A stretch of DNA of 64,000 nucleotides from NCBI GenBank assembly GCA_003542575.1, contig DPKJ01000002.1:13405-77404 (forward strand), given 5' to 3'. The notes below the pieces were generated by a model, which was given only the letters and a program-made list of their open reading frames with translations, searched no databases and was not told the DNA's origin. Below are positions 52,832-62,355 of the stretch, in pieces (position 1 is the stretch's first letter; each line of letters begins with the position of its first letter). Made by a program: the position numbers and the translations under genes. Origin of the DNA: Rikenellaceae bacterium (GTDB taxonomy: Bacteria > Bacteroidota > Bacteroidia > Bacteroidales > UBA932).

Positions 52832-53833
52832 TTATTCGGCCTTTACTTCAGGTTCATCTGCAGGAGCTGCTTCAACTGCTGCCGGAGCCTCTTCAGCAAC
52901 TACGGGAGTTGCTTCAACTGCTGCAGGAGCCTCTTTAGCAACTACAGGAGCTGCTTCTACTACTACAGGAGCCTCTTCAGCAACTACGGGAGCCTCTTCA
53001 ACAGCAACAGGTGCTACAGCTGCAGGAGCTGCTTCAACCTCAGGCTTGTCTTCTCCTTTTATCCCTTTTCTTGGGCGGATTTTCTTTGAGCTATCTGCAC
53101 TCTCTTTTGCTTCAGGAGCAGCAGAGGCCTCTTTCTCTTTCTCAAGCTTTCTCTCTGAAAGGCCTTCTGTAATTGCCTGGCATATTACCTCCATTACCAA
53201 AGAGATAGATTTAGCGGCATCGTCATTCGCAGGAATCACATAATCAATTGGACCCGGATCGCAACAAGTATCAACCATAGCGATTACTGGAATATTCAGA
53301 CGGTTTGCCTCTTTTACGGCGTTCATCTCTTTCTGGATGTCAATTATGAACAGTGCAGATGGCAGACGGTTAAGGTCTGCTATAGAACCGAGGTTTTTTT
53401 CAAGTTTGGCTCTCTGGCGGGTAACCTGGAGTTTCTCACGCTTAGCAAGAGTTTCGTAGGTTCCGTCAACCATCATTTTGTCGATGGTGTTCATCTTTTT
53501 AACCGCTTTACGGATTGTAGGGAAGTTGGTTAACATTCCACCCGGCCAGCGCTCAGTAACATAAGGCATATTTACAGCCTTTGATTTTTCGGCTACAATG
53601 TCTTTAGCCTGTTTTTTTGTAGCTACGAAAAGGATTTTGCGTCCTGCGCGGGCAAGTTGCTTCATCACATTTGCAGCCTCATCTATTTTTATAACGGTCT
53701 TGTGCAGGTCGATGATATGGATTCCGTTTCTCTCCATAAAAATGTATGGAGCCATCTTAGGATTCCATTTCCTCTTAAGGTGACCGAAGTGCACACCTGC
53801 ATCAAGGAGTTCTTGGAAATTTGTTCTAGGCAT
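52832..53833 (-). CDS. rpsB: 30S ribosomal protein S2 with repetitive C-terminal tail
   Basis: 333 residues, against about 230-280 in most bacteria. Residues 1-235 are ordinary S2 (FQELLDAGVHFGHLKRKWNP, PYIFMERNGIHIIDLHKTVI, VDTCCDPGPIDYVIPANDDA). From about residue 265 the protein is a repetitive tail of Ala, Val, Glu and Pro. The tail has no similarity to folded domains; a disordered surface extension on the ribosome is likely. rpsI is 172 bp upstream and tsf 24 bp downstream on the same strand. Confidence 0.95.
   Translation of the reverse strand: MPRTNFQELLDAGVHFGHLKRKWNPKMAPYIFMERNGIHIIDLHKTVIKIDEAANVMKQLARAGRKILFVATKKQAKDIVAEKSKAVNMPYVTERWPGGMLTNFPTIRKAVKKMNTIDKMMVDGTYETLAKREKLQVTRQRAKLEKNLGSIADLNRLPSALFIIDIQKEMNAVKEANRLNIPVIAMVDTCCDPGPIDYVIPANDDAAKSISLVMEVICQAITEGLSERKLEKEKEASAAPEAKESADSSKKIRPRKGIKGEDKPEVEAAPAAVAPVAVEEAPVVAEEAPVVVEAAPVVAKEAPAAVEATPVVAEEAPAAVEAAPADEPEVKAE
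52841..53041 (-). repeat. Short tandem repeats encoding the S2 tail
   Basis: Repeated ~24-bp units (about 8 codons, of the type VVAEEAPV, VVEAAPVV, AKEAPAAV) occupy roughly 200 bp. The GCT/GCA-rich codons keep the pattern visible at DNA level, with some near-identical 48-bp stretches. Copy number could vary between strains by slippage. Confidence 0.75.
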
Positions 53834-54005
53834 TTTAAAATTTCTTTTTAATAATTTTTGATTCTCTTTTCATCAATCCGAAGTAACTTTTATAAATATA
53901 TTATAAGAGGTCTTTTGGATTTTCCGCAGCGGGACAAACTGGGGTAGCTTATTTAAGATCCTTCGTTTTTCTCCCTGCTGTGCATTGTTCAATCAGCTGC
54001 AAAGT

Positions 54006-54395
54006 CTATCGTTTGCTGAATTGGAAGCGCTTACGTGCACCAGGTTGTCCAGGTTTCTTCCTCTCAACCTCTCTAGGGTCGCGGGTAAGAAAACCGTTAG
54101 ACTTAAGTACGGGGCGGTACTGCTCTGCATCAATTTTGCATAGAGCGCGGGCAATAGCAAGGCGAAGTGCCTCTGCCTGACCTTTGTAACCACCACCATC
54201 AAGATTGACTTTAATGTCAAACATTCCGATTGTGTTGGTTAGTTCAAGTGCCTGCTTTACGATGTACTGAAGAGTCTCCGCTTTGAAGTATACTTCAAGG
54301 GGACGATCATTAATCGTAATGTTACCTTTACCTGAGTTTACATAAACGCGAGCAACTGCTGATTTTCGTCTTCCAAGGGCGTTAATTAATTCCAT
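54006..54395 (-). CDS. rpsI: 30S ribosomal protein S9
   Basis: 129 residues, standard. GRRKSAVARVYVNSGKGNIT, VNLDGGGYKGQAEALRLAIA and the basic end PGARKRFQFSKR, whose tail reaches the P-site tRNA. It follows rplM by 9 bp. Confidence 0.97.
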   Translation of the reverse strand: MELINALGRRKSAVARVYVNSGKGNITINDRPLEVYFKAETLQYIVKQALELTNTIGMFDIKVNLDGGGYKGQAEALRLAIARALCKIDAEQYRPVLKSNGFLTRDPREVERKKPGQPGARKRFQFSKR

Positions 54396-54404
54396 GCTCT
54401 TTGT

Positions 54405-54857
54405 TTAAATTTCGTTTAAATGAATTTCTTTAGGTTGCTGCGCCTCATGCGGATGCTCCGGACCTGTATAAACAAACAGGTTGCGGAACAGCTCTGCTCC
54501 AAGGCGATTTTTCGGAAGCATACCTTTTACGGCGTGCTCAACTACAGCCAACGGTTTACGGGTTAGCAACTCTTTTGGAGTGGCAAACCTCTGACCGCCG
54601 GGATAACCGGTGTGACGAACATACACCTTGTCTGTCATCTTCTTACCCGTAAGGCGGACTTTGTCGGCATTGATAACTATTACATTATCGCCGCAGTCCA
54701 CATGTGGGGTATAGCTTGGTTTGTGCTTTCCTCTCAGAATAAGTGCTATTCTGGAAGCAAACCGTCCTAGTACCTGATCGGTGGCATCAATAACTACCCA
54801 CTCTTTTGTGACGGTAGCCTTGTTGGCCGATACAGTCTTGTAACTCAATGTGTCCAC
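54405..54857 (-). CDS. rplM: 50S ribosomal protein L13
   Basis: 150 residues. Typical motifs: WVVIDATDQVLGRFASRIAL, YTPHVDCGDNVIVINADKVR, HTGYPGGQRFATPKELL and HAVKGMLPKNRLG. First gene of the rplM-rpsI pair, with a promoter and a short structured leader upstream. Confidence 0.97.
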   Translation of the reverse strand: MDTLSYKTVSANKATVTKEWVVIDATDQVLGRFASRIALILRGKHKPSYTPHVDCGDNVIVINADKVRLTGKKMTDKVYVRHTGYPGGQRFATPKELLTRKPLAVVEHAVKGMLPKNRLGAELFRNLFVYTGPEHPHEAQQPKEIHLNEI

Positions 54858-54899
54858 TTTGTTGATCTTTAGATTAATACGTTATATTTGTTGCGATTA

Positions 54900-54950
54900 C
54901 CCCATAAAATAGGGGGCTGCAAAGTTAAAACTATTTTTGAAAGTGACAAA
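54900..54950 (-). promoter_or_regulatory. Promoter and leader hairpin of rplM-rpsI
   Basis: On the minus strand TTTG (54947-54950), 19 bp, TAACTTTG (54920-54927): an exact promoter match. Just downstream a CCCC / GGGG pair (within 54900-54916) brackets a TATTTTAT loop, a possible small leader hairpin of the kind used for ribosomal-protein feedback in Bacteroidia L13 leaders. The promoter is well supported, the regulatory role of the hairpin is not. Confidence 0.65.
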
Positions 54951-54993
54951 ATAGTATATAAATACTCCATTTTTTTATTAAGTGGCAAATATC

Positions 54994-55001
54994 TACTTTT
55001 G
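54994..55001 (+). promoter_or_regulatory. -7 element of dusB
   Basis: TACTTTTG matches TAnnTTTG exactly and lies about 21 bp before the dusB ATG at 55023. No clear -33 partner. Confidence 0.45.
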
Positions 55002-55022
55002 CCCAATAAAGTTACTGCCTGA

Positions 55023-56003
55023 ATGAAATTTTCCGGAACTGAGCTGGGGGAGTACCCCCTTTTTCTTGCACCAATGGAGGATGTCACAGATCCCTCATTT
55101 CGCTATATATGCAAAGAGTTTGGAGCAGATGTTCTCTTTACTGAATTTATCTCTTCTGACGGTCTTATCAGAGATGCTAAAAAATCCCTTGCAAAACTTG
55201 AGATTTTCCCATATGAAATGCCAATAGGTATTCAGATTTACGGACATCTCAAAGAACCACTTATAGAGGCGGCAAAAATGGCAGAGGCAGTAAATCCCGC
55301 ATTTATTGACATTAACTTCGGTTGCCCGGTAAACAAAATTGCAAACCGGGGTGCAGGTTCGGGGATGATGAGATACCCCGAAAAACTTATTGATATCACC
55401 GCATCTGTGGTAAAAGCTGTAAATTTACCAGTTACGGTAAAGACTCGTCTGGGTTGGGACGAGAACAGCAAAATAATTGTAGAACTCTCTGAACAATTAC
55501 AAGATGTTGGCATTGCTGCTATCACTATTCATGGCAGAACACGTGCGCAGTTATATAAAGGTGAGGCAGACTGGACCTTGATTGGCGAGGTTAAAAAGAA
55601 TCCAAGAATAAAAATTCCGGTAATAGGCAACGGTGATATTACATCGCCGCAAGGGGCAAAAGAGGCTTTTGACAAGTATGAAGTTGATGGTGTTATGATC
55701 GGGAGGGCCACCTACGGAAGGCCATGGATTTTCAGAGAGGTAAAACACTATCTTACAACAGGAGAGTTGTTGCCAGAACCTACAGTAAATGAGCGGGCAG
55801 ATATTGCCAGAAAGCATCTGCTAAAGTCGGTTGAGGTAAAAGGAGAGAGAGTGGGAGTTCTCGAGATGAGAAGGCACCTTTCAAGCTACTTTAAAGCGCT
55901 TCCCGATTTTAAGGAGTACCGCATGAAACTGGTTACGGAGAATGACTACAGAGAGGTAATCAATATAATCAACAGAGTTGAAGAGGTTTACGGTAGTTAT
56001 TAA
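55023..56003 (+). CDS. dusB: tRNA-dihydrouridine synthase (DusB-type)
   Basis: 326 residues. FMN-dependent reduction of uridines in tRNA D-loops. TIM-barrel motifs: LFLAPMEDVTDPSFRYICKE, the catalytic Cys in DINFGCPVNKIANRGAGSGM, TVKTRLGWDENS, ITIHGRTRAQLYKGEADW and VIGNGDITSPQGAKEAFD. The gene is divergent from rplM. Dus enzymes use FMN, but no regulatory link to the FMN riboswitch is implied. Confidence 0.95.
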   Translation: MKFSGTELGEYPLFLAPMEDVTDPSFRYICKEFGADVLFTEFISSDGLIRDAKKSLAKLEIFPYEMPIGIQIYGHLKEPLIEAAKMAEAVNPAFIDINFGCPVNKIANRGAGSGMMRYPEKLIDITASVVKAVNLPVTVKTRLGWDENSKIIVELSEQLQDVGIAAITIHGRTRAQLYKGEADWTLIGEVKKNPRIKIPVIGNGDITSPQGAKEAFDKYEVDGVMIGRATYGRPWIFREVKHYLTTGELLPEPTVNERADIARKHLLKSVEVKGERVGVLEMRRHLSSYFKALPDFKEYRMKLVTENDYREVINIINRVEEVYGSY

Positions 56004-56136
56004 GAATTTAAATAGTTACAACATAAACTATTTACCGAAGTACAAAATGGAATACTAATTAATAATATTAAATAGTAAGACTCAATTAGAAATTTTTAAT
56101 ATTATATAAAACTAAACAGGTGAGCCTGAAAAATAT

Positions 56137-57168
56137 ATGAAATCCTTTTTTTTAAACAAGATTCTTCTTTTCCCCTATTACACTGTTCTTAAATTAAGGC
56201 ACTGGTGTTATGACAATGGAGTATTCAAATCGTACCGTTTTGATGTTCCAATAATATGTATAGGCAATGTTTCTGCTGGAGGAACCGGGAAAACGCCTCA
56301 TGCAGAACTACTTGTCAGAGAGCTTTCAAAAGATAAAAGAGTTGCAGTGTTGTCAAGGGGCTACGGCAGAAAGAGCAAGGGATTTAATCTTGTGGATGCA
56401 AACGGCTCCGCAGAAGAATTTGGAGATGAGCCGTTGCAGATTAAAAGAAAATTTCCGGAAATAATTGTTGCAGTTGATGCAAACCGTGTACGTGGTATTA
56501 GGAGTTTAATGGCATTACAAGAGGAGATCAGGCCACAGGTTATAATCATGGATGACGCATTTCAGCACAGAAGAGTCATTCCACAAACCAATATTGTGCT
56601 GATAGATCACGACAAACCCCCATATTGCGATAATCTTCTTCCATTTGGTCGCCTGAGAGATTTACCCGAACAGATAAAAAGGGCTGACTTTATTATTGTA
56701 ACAAAATGTCCTCCTGAGGTCTCTGACGATGCAATACTGTCGTGGACACAGAAACTTGGAGTGCTTCCACATCAAAAGTTACTCTTTTCAAAGATTAACT
56801 ACGGAGAACCTGAAGCAATTTTTGAAGATGGAGATAAAAGATACACCTATTCAAGATTTGTTATACTTCTAACCGGTATAGCAAATCCTAAACCTCTTGA
56901 GTATCACCTTTCGGATAATTATAAAATTGACAAAAGAGTTCATTTCAGAGATCATTATTATTATTCAGAATCTGACGCTAAAACTTTAAACAAACTTGCT
57001 GAAAGATACCCTAAAGCTGTGATTTTTACCACAGAAAAGGATTCTCAAAGACTAAAAAATCTGAAATCATTTACAGAGGAAACCAGAAGAAAAATTTTTT
57101 ATTTCCCGATTGAGATATCAATTCTTAATGAAAATTGGGATTTAACGATCAAATCATTAGTAAAGTAG
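56137..57168 (+). CDS. lpxK: Tetraacyldisaccharide 4'-kinase
   Basis: 343 residues. Phosphorylates the lipid A precursor at the inner membrane. Features: N-terminal membrane-associated helix (FLNKILLFPYYTVLKL), the P-loop-like VSAGGTGKTPHAELLVRELS, GYGRKSKGFN, DDAFQHRRVIPQTNIVLIDH and LLPFGRLRDLPEQIKRADFI. Together with kdtA at 47-49 kb it shows an LPS-producing envelope. Confidence 0.96.
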   Translation: MKSFFLNKILLFPYYTVLKLRHWCYDNGVFKSYRFDVPIICIGNVSAGGTGKTPHAELLVRELSKDKRVAVLSRGYGRKSKGFNLVDANGSAEEFGDEPLQIKRKFPEIIVAVDANRVRGIRSLMALQEEIRPQVIIMDDAFQHRRVIPQTNIVLIDHDKPPYCDNLLPFGRLRDLPEQIKRADFIIVTKCPPEVSDDAILSWTQKLGVLPHQKLLFSKINYGEPEAIFEDGDKRYTYSRFVILLTGIANPKPLEYHLSDNYKIDKRVHFRDHYYYSESDAKTLNKLAERYPKAVIFTTEKDSQRLKNLKSFTEETRRKIFYFPIEISILNENWDLTIKSLVK

Positions 57169-57340
57169 TGGTTCTTGAATACAGTCGAGATACCATTTTA
57201 AAAATTATTATAAACATCTATTAGAACTTATCTGACAGTCAATTCTTTCAGTGTAGAAATCACTGATTTGCCCTTATTTTACTACTTTAACAAATAACAG
57301 GATAATATAATAAAAAGGTATTTAATTATAGTTTTTTTAC

Positions 57341-57371
57341 TATTTTTGTCCGGTATAGTTCGACAAACTAT
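57341..57371 (+). promoter_or_regulatory. Probable promoter and leader hairpin of the SusC operon
   Basis: TATTTTTG (57341-57348) matches the -7 consensus. Just after the predicted start, ATAGTT (57355-57360) pairs with AACTAT (57366-57371) in a small hairpin. About 50 nt of A-rich leader follow before the ATG at 57426. Remaining sequence from 57169 to 57340 shows nothing recognisable. Confidence 0.45.
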
Positions 57372-57425
57372 GTGAAAAAACAACCAAAAAATAAAACTTA
57401 ATTATTAACCTAAAATTTTTAACTC

Positions 57426-60400
57426 ATGCATGTTTCAAGAAAAAGAGATCGTATAGGGCGTAAAGTTCTTGCGATTTTCGCCCTTCTGCTTTTTGCAGGC
57501 ACAATTTGGGCACAAAACATCAAGGTTACAGGAGTTGTAACTGATGACAAGGGAGAACCTGTCATCGGTGCAAACATACTTGTTCAGGGAACCAGAACAG
57601 GTGTATCTGCTGATCTTGATGGGCGATTTGTACTCGAAGTTCCGGGCAACGCAGTTCTGGAAATATCCGCAATCGGATACGAGAAACAGACCATTTCTGT
57701 AAGAAATAGAACTTCTTTGAGAATTGAACTTAGAGAAGATGCACTATTGCTTGAAGAGGCTGTTGTAGTAGCTGAGTTCGGTGTTAAAAGAGCAGCCCGT
57801 GCTGTGGGTGGAGCCGTTGAGAGCGTAAGAGGAGCAGAGATAGCAGAGTCTGGTCGCGAGAACTTTGTAGTAGCACTGCAAGGTCGTGTTTCAGGTGTGC
57901 AAATCACCAACTCAACAGGAACTCCCGGTGCATCCAGCTCAGTGCTGATCCGCGGAGCAACCTCTATCTCAGGTAACAACCAACCTCTATATGTAATAGA
58001 TGGTATCCCGATGAACAACTCTACCTTTAACCCTGTTGGAAACCTCGCGGTTAGAACAGGAGGAAGTGAGACAGTTGCTGACCGTAACCTTGACTTCTCA
58101 AACAGGGGTTCAGACATCAACCCGGAAGACATCGAGAGTATGACTATCCTTAAAGGAGCTGCAGCTGCCGCTCTTTACGGTAGTGATGCATCTAACGGTG
58201 CAATCATTATCACAACCAAAAAAGGTAAAAAAGGTAAAGGAGTTATCAGTTACAGTAATCTGTTCCGTTTTGATAAAGCGTACAGATATCCTGAGCTACA
58301 GACTGAATTTGACAATGGTATGTATGGTGTAACCAACTATTACACTACCAGAAAATTCGGTGCTCCTTATCTTCCAGGAACACAACTTTATGATAACCTT
58401 GGAAACTTCTTCCAGACAGGTGTCACTCAAAGACATAATGTCTCTTTCGAGGCAGGTAACGAGATGATGACATTCCGTTCTGCAGCAAGTACAACCAATC
58501 AGACAGGTATCGTTCCAACATCTGACTACAACCGTACAAACATAACTGTTTCAGGAACAGCCAAACTTAATAACTGGCTTAACATAGAGACTTCACTACA
58601 GTACGCCTCTACTACCAATAATAAGGTTGGTAAAGGTTCTGGTGGCCCTCTGGAGAGAGCTATGATTTGGCCTTTGACAGATGATATGAGAGTATGGCTT
58701 AATGAAGCCGGACAGATTCGTTATCCAAATAACTATGCTGACGGTGATATCCTAAACCCGTATTTTGATCTATATAAGAACGTTAACTATGACGAGAATG
58801 AGCGTTTTATCTCAAACCTCGCCCTAAACTTCACCCCTGTGAAGGACCTTCTTATCCGTGGTCAGGTTGGTATGGATATAAGCAACACTCAGATTAAGAT
58901 TGTTCGTCACCCGGACTGGTCATATAACAGAAATGGTACAGGATCTTATGACGAAGCCAGAGTTGCTCAGTCTAATCCATCAATAAACCTTATCGCATCA
59001 TACAAAAAAGATTTTGGTAAATTCTCTGCAAGTGCTCAGGTTGGTTACCACCAGCAGGAGAACGCAAACAAGACTCTCTCTGTAAAAGGTGAGAAATTCC
59101 TTGTAAGAGATTTCCAGTCAATTGCAAACTGTGATATAACTACACTTATATCAAGAACAAATGATTACAAGAGAAGGCTTCAGGCTGTTTCCGGTTCATT
59201 TGAAATGTCTTACAACAATATGGCATTCCTTACCTTCAGGGCAAGAAATGACTGGTCGTCAACCCTTCCGATGGATAACAATCAGTATTTCTATCCGGGT
59301 GTTGAGCTTAGCTTTATTGTATCTGACCTTTCATTCTTCAAGAGCCACTCAGAAACTTTCAGTTATTTGAAATTAAGAGGTTCGGTTGCACAGGTGGGTA
59401 AAGATGCTCCGCCGTTGTCAATCTACCCCGCACTCGAGACAACATCTACAACTGCCGGTGGATACCGTTATGGTTTCACAGGTCCAAACCTTAATCTTAG
59501 ACCTGAGATGAACACAGCCTGGGAGATTGGTATTGAGGGTCGTCTCTTCCGCAACAGACTTGATTTTGACTTTGCTTATTACAACACATTGTCAGAAGAT
59601 CAAATCATCACAAGTTTCCGTATGAGTTACGCTACCGGTTTCGTTTTGAATAACATGAACGTTGGTTCATTCAAAACAAACGGTATTGAGATGAGAGTTG
59701 GTGGTGACATTATTAAAACACGCGATATGTTGTGGAATATGTCATTCAATTTCAGCAAAAACTGGAGTAATGTAGAGAGTCTTCCTGAGAATGTTACCGA
59801 GTACTACAACCCTTATACATGGGTTTCAGGTAACATAAGAAACGGTATTAAGGTAGGATATCCTATCACATCCATTACAGGTAATGATTTCCAGAGAAAC
59901 GATAAAGGTGAGGTTTTGATTGATCCTTCATCAGGACTTCCTTTATCATCAGGTGCGTGGTCTGTTTTAGGAGACCGTGAACCAGATCTGAAATTCGGTT
60001 TCCTAACCTCATTCAAATATAAGAATGTATCAATCTCTGCCCTTTTGGACGGTAGATTGGGAGCAACCGTTGTAAACGGAACCAAACGTCTTATGATGCA
60101 GAATGGTTACAGTACTGAGTCTGTTGAGATGAGAAAAGCCGGTCCTAAGGTATTCAATGGAGTATTAAATGATGGTCTGCAGAATACTGATAACCCAACT
60201 CCAAACAATATCGCAGTTAAACTGGGTGACCTTCAGTATGGTTTTACAGGTACAGACCCTAACTGGATTGAGACAGATATTAACTATATCAGACTTGGTG
60301 AGGTTCGTTTAAACTACAATGTTAACAGAAAATGGCTGGAGAGAGTTTCAAAAGGCGTTCTTTCTGCTGCCTCTGTATTTGCAACAGGTACAGACCTGTT

Positions 60401-60542
60401 TGTTCTGACAAACTACTCCGGAATTGACGTAGTAGGTAACTCTAACTCAGCTGCATTAGGTGGTACAGGTGGTGTTGGCTTCGACATGATGGCTATTGCC
60501 GCTCCACGTGGATTATCATTTGGTGTAAACATAACCTTTTAA
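57426..60542 (+). CDS. SusC/RagA-family TonB-linked outer-membrane protein
   Basis: 1038 residues. Signal peptide (VLAIFALLLFAGTIWAQ), a carboxypeptidase-like regulatory domain (IKVTGVVTDDKGEPVIGANI), TonB plug and barrel. The SusC signature QPLYVIDGIPMNN and SNGAIIITTKKGKKGKG are present; the end is RGLSFGVNITF. SusC proteins import oligomers bound by a SusD-type lid lipoprotein, which here is the next gene (11 bp gap). No glycan-degrading enzymes or regulators are adjacent, so a protein, peptide or other substrate is as likely as a glycan. Confidence 0.96.
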   Translation: MHVSRKRDRIGRKVLAIFALLLFAGTIWAQNIKVTGVVTDDKGEPVIGANILVQGTRTGVSADLDGRFVLEVPGNAVLEISAIGYEKQTISVRNRTSLRIELREDALLLEEAVVVAEFGVKRAARAVGGAVESVRGAEIAESGRENFVVALQGRVSGVQITNSTGTPGASSSVLIRGATSISGNNQPLYVIDGIPMNNSTFNPVGNLAVRTGGSETVADRNLDFSNRGSDINPEDIESMTILKGAAAAALYGSDASNGAIIITTKKGKKGKGVISYSNLFRFDKAYRYPELQTEFDNGMYGVTNYYTTRKFGAPYLPGTQLYDNLGNFFQTGVTQRHNVSFEAGNEMMTFRSAASTTNQTGIVPTSDYNRTNITVSGTAKLNNWLNIETSLQYASTTNNKVGKGSGGPLERAMIWPLTDDMRVWLNEAGQIRYPNNYADGDILNPYFDLYKNVNYDENERFISNLALNFTPVKDLLIRGQVGMDISNTQIKIVRHPDWSYNRNGTGSYDEARVAQSNPSINLIASYKKDFGKFSASAQVGYHQQENANKTLSVKGEKFLVRDFQSIANCDITTLISRTNDYKRRLQAVSGSFEMSYNNMAFLTFRARNDWSSTLPMDNNQYFYPGVELSFIVSDLSFFKSHSETFSYLKLRGSVAQVGKDAPPLSIYPALETTSTTAGGYRYGFTGPNLNLRPEMNTAWEIGIEGRLFRNRLDFDFAYYNTLSEDQIITSFRMSYATGFVLNNMNVGSFKTNGIEMRVGGDIIKTRDMLWNMSFNFSKNWSNVESLPENVTEYYNPYTWVSGNIRNGIKVGYPITSITGNDFQRNDKGEVLIDPSSGLPLSSGAWSVLGDREPDLKFGFLTSFKYKNVSISALLDGRLGATVVNGTKRLMMQNGYSTESVEMRKAGPKVFNGVLNDGLQNTDNPTPNNIAVKLGDLQYGFTGTDPNWIETDINYIRLGEVRLNYNVNRKWLERVSKGVLSAASVFATGTDLFVLTNYSGIDVVGNSNSAALGGTGGVGFDMMAIAAPRGLSFGVNITF

Positions 60543-60553
60543 TTGATTTAGAA

Positions 60554-62332
60554 ATGAGAAAAATATTAATATCATTAACACTTTTTCTAGTCATAGGTAC
60601 CTCATGTACCAAATGGCTTGATGTTAATAAGAACGTCGACGCGCCGGACTGGGTTCCGCCAATTTTAAGGCTTGCACCAACTATGGCTGCCTATGAGGGA
60701 ATTGGATTTGACCTTAGAGCTATTGCGCCGATGGTTCAATACTTTGGTGGTGCCGGTTATTCCGGAGTCTTCGGAGTACACAGCTACTACTCAGGTTCTG
60801 ATGCCGGAGGAGAGGCCTGGAGATTTGTATACTGGCTTCAGGGGATGAATATCGAGCACATCATTAATGATGGTCGCGATAGAGAGGAGTACACGCTTGC
60901 AGGGATTGGTCTTGCAATTAAAGCTTATTCATGGCACCTTCTTGCGTCTCTTCACGGAGATCTTCCTGTAAAGGACGCTTTTGTGCCGGGATTACTTGCT
61001 CACAACTACGATGATCAGGAGTATGCATTTGCACAGGTAAGATCATGGGCAAGACAGGCGATTGCCGAACTTGACAAACAGGACAAAAATGTATATCCTA
61101 CTTTAGCAACAAACGATATTATTTATGCAGGTAATGTAGCAAGATGGAAGAAATTTGCTTATGCTGTTCTTGCAAGAAACTATATTGCAATGTCTATGAA
61201 GGATGCCAAGTATCTTGACTCTGCAATAGCTTGCGTTGATCTTTCTTTTGCTAATGCTGCTGATGATGCTACTTTACGTTTTGATGCAACAGGTGTTTCA
61301 AATAATTCAAACTTCTTCGGAAGGTTAAGGGGTAATATCGCAAACACTTATACCCAGTCTGACTATATGGTTCAGATTATGACAGGAACCGTGCCTAATT
61401 ACAATGCAGAAGGTGCAATTGAAGGTCTTCTTGAAAATCAGATCATAACAGATACTGCAACTCTGGACCCTCGTACAATTCTTATGTTTGGTTCGCGTGA
61501 TACAATGCCTGCCAACCAAAATGATATCAAAAAGGGTACCTTTAATTTTGTAGGTGTTAGACAGGGTTACAGCATTCACACTAACTTCTTCGGATTGACC
61601 GCAGCTCCAACAGAGGCCTCCTCTGGAACAGGCAGGTGGTTATTCAGAGATGATGCCAGATGGCCACTCACAACATATGCAGAACTTCAGTTTGTTAAAG
61701 CTGAGGCTCTTTTCCGCAAAAATCAAAAAGCTGCTGCTTTTGAAGCTTTTAAAAATGGTGTAAGCGGACATATGGATTGGGCTAAATCGCTCATAGCTCC
61801 GGGAACAGTTGTTAAAAATGCTGCCAACAAACAGACATCAGTTATAGGAGACAAAATTACTGTTGCGAGATTCAATCAGCTTGCTGCCGAATATATGAAC
61901 AGTAAATTTGTAAATAACCTGCCTTTGGCGGACTTCTCTCTGTCTCACATTATGATGCAGAAATATGTTTCAATGTTCCCTTGGAGTCTTGATACGTGGA
62001 ATGACCTTAGAAGGTATCACTATGATCTCCTTCTTGGTCCCGGTGGAGTACCTGTTGAAGGAACATCTTATACAACGGATGTCGTTTACCATAAGCTGAA
62101 CACCAGTCCGGATAGAATTTACAAAGGTTTTTATCTTCAGCCATCTGATGTTATTAACAGGAGACAGAAGTTTGCTCAGTGGAACTACGGTTCACCATGC
62201 TATCGTCTTCGCCCTCGTTACAACTCAGAGTATATGTGGAATCTTGGGTCACTCAAGAAACTTCAACCTATTCCGGGAGATGCCGATAACTACCACACAT
62301 CTATCGTATGGTTTGCAATACCTGGTAATTAG
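60554..62332 (+). CDS. SusD/RagB-family substrate-binding lipoprotein
   Basis: 592 residues. The lipoprotein signal ends LFLVIGTSC (Cys18). The following helical-rich region (KWLDVNKNVDAPDWVPPILR, GEAWRFVYWLQGMNIEHIIN, KAYSWHLLASLHGDLPVKDA) matches the SusD-like superfamily, subtype SusD-like_2. The protein would sit on the cell surface as the lid of the preceding SusC channel. A long aromatic-rich C-terminus (SPDRIYKGFYLQPSDVINRR, YNSEYMWNLGSLKKLQPIPG) closes the fold. Confidence 0.94.
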   Translation: MRKILISLTLFLVIGTSCTKWLDVNKNVDAPDWVPPILRLAPTMAAYEGIGFDLRAIAPMVQYFGGAGYSGVFGVHSYYSGSDAGGEAWRFVYWLQGMNIEHIINDGRDREEYTLAGIGLAIKAYSWHLLASLHGDLPVKDAFVPGLLAHNYDDQEYAFAQVRSWARQAIAELDKQDKNVYPTLATNDIIYAGNVARWKKFAYAVLARNYIAMSMKDAKYLDSAIACVDLSFANAADDATLRFDATGVSNNSNFFGRLRGNIANTYTQSDYMVQIMTGTVPNYNAEGAIEGLLENQIITDTATLDPRTILMFGSRDTMPANQNDIKKGTFNFVGVRQGYSIHTNFFGLTAAPTEASSGTGRWLFRDDARWPLTTYAELQFVKAEALFRKNQKAAAFEAFKNGVSGHMDWAKSLIAPGTVVKNAANKQTSVIGDKITVARFNQLAAEYMNSKFVNNLPLADFSLSHIMMQKYVSMFPWSLDTWNDLRRYHYDLLLGPGGVPVEGTSYTTDVVYHKLNTSPDRIYKGFYLQPSDVINRRQKFAQWNYGSPCYRLRPRYNSEYMWNLGSLKKLQPIPGDADNYHTSIVWFAIPGN

Positions 62333-62355
62333 TAATGAATAATTTAAAACAATTG

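Noticed and set aside
52464..53243. Long plus-strand open frame (259 codons, Ser/Ala/Thr-rich) opposite tsf and rpsB
   Set aside because: It is created by the repetitive S2 tail and tsf composition on the opposite strand; no start signal, and both opposite genes are universal.
53834..54005. A separate rpsB promoter or ribosomal leader in the rpsI-rpsB gap
   Set aside because: Only weak -7-like matches (two mismatches) and a CCGC/GCGG pair with a one-base loop were seen, not enough to call an element.
54869..55087. Minus-strand open frame across the rplM/dusB gap
   Set aside because: It overlaps both the rplM promoter and the start of dusB and resembles nothing known.
57584..58132. 182-codon minus-strand open frame inside the SusC gene
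   Set aside because: Antisense shadow of a well-conserved plug domain; no promoter or family match.
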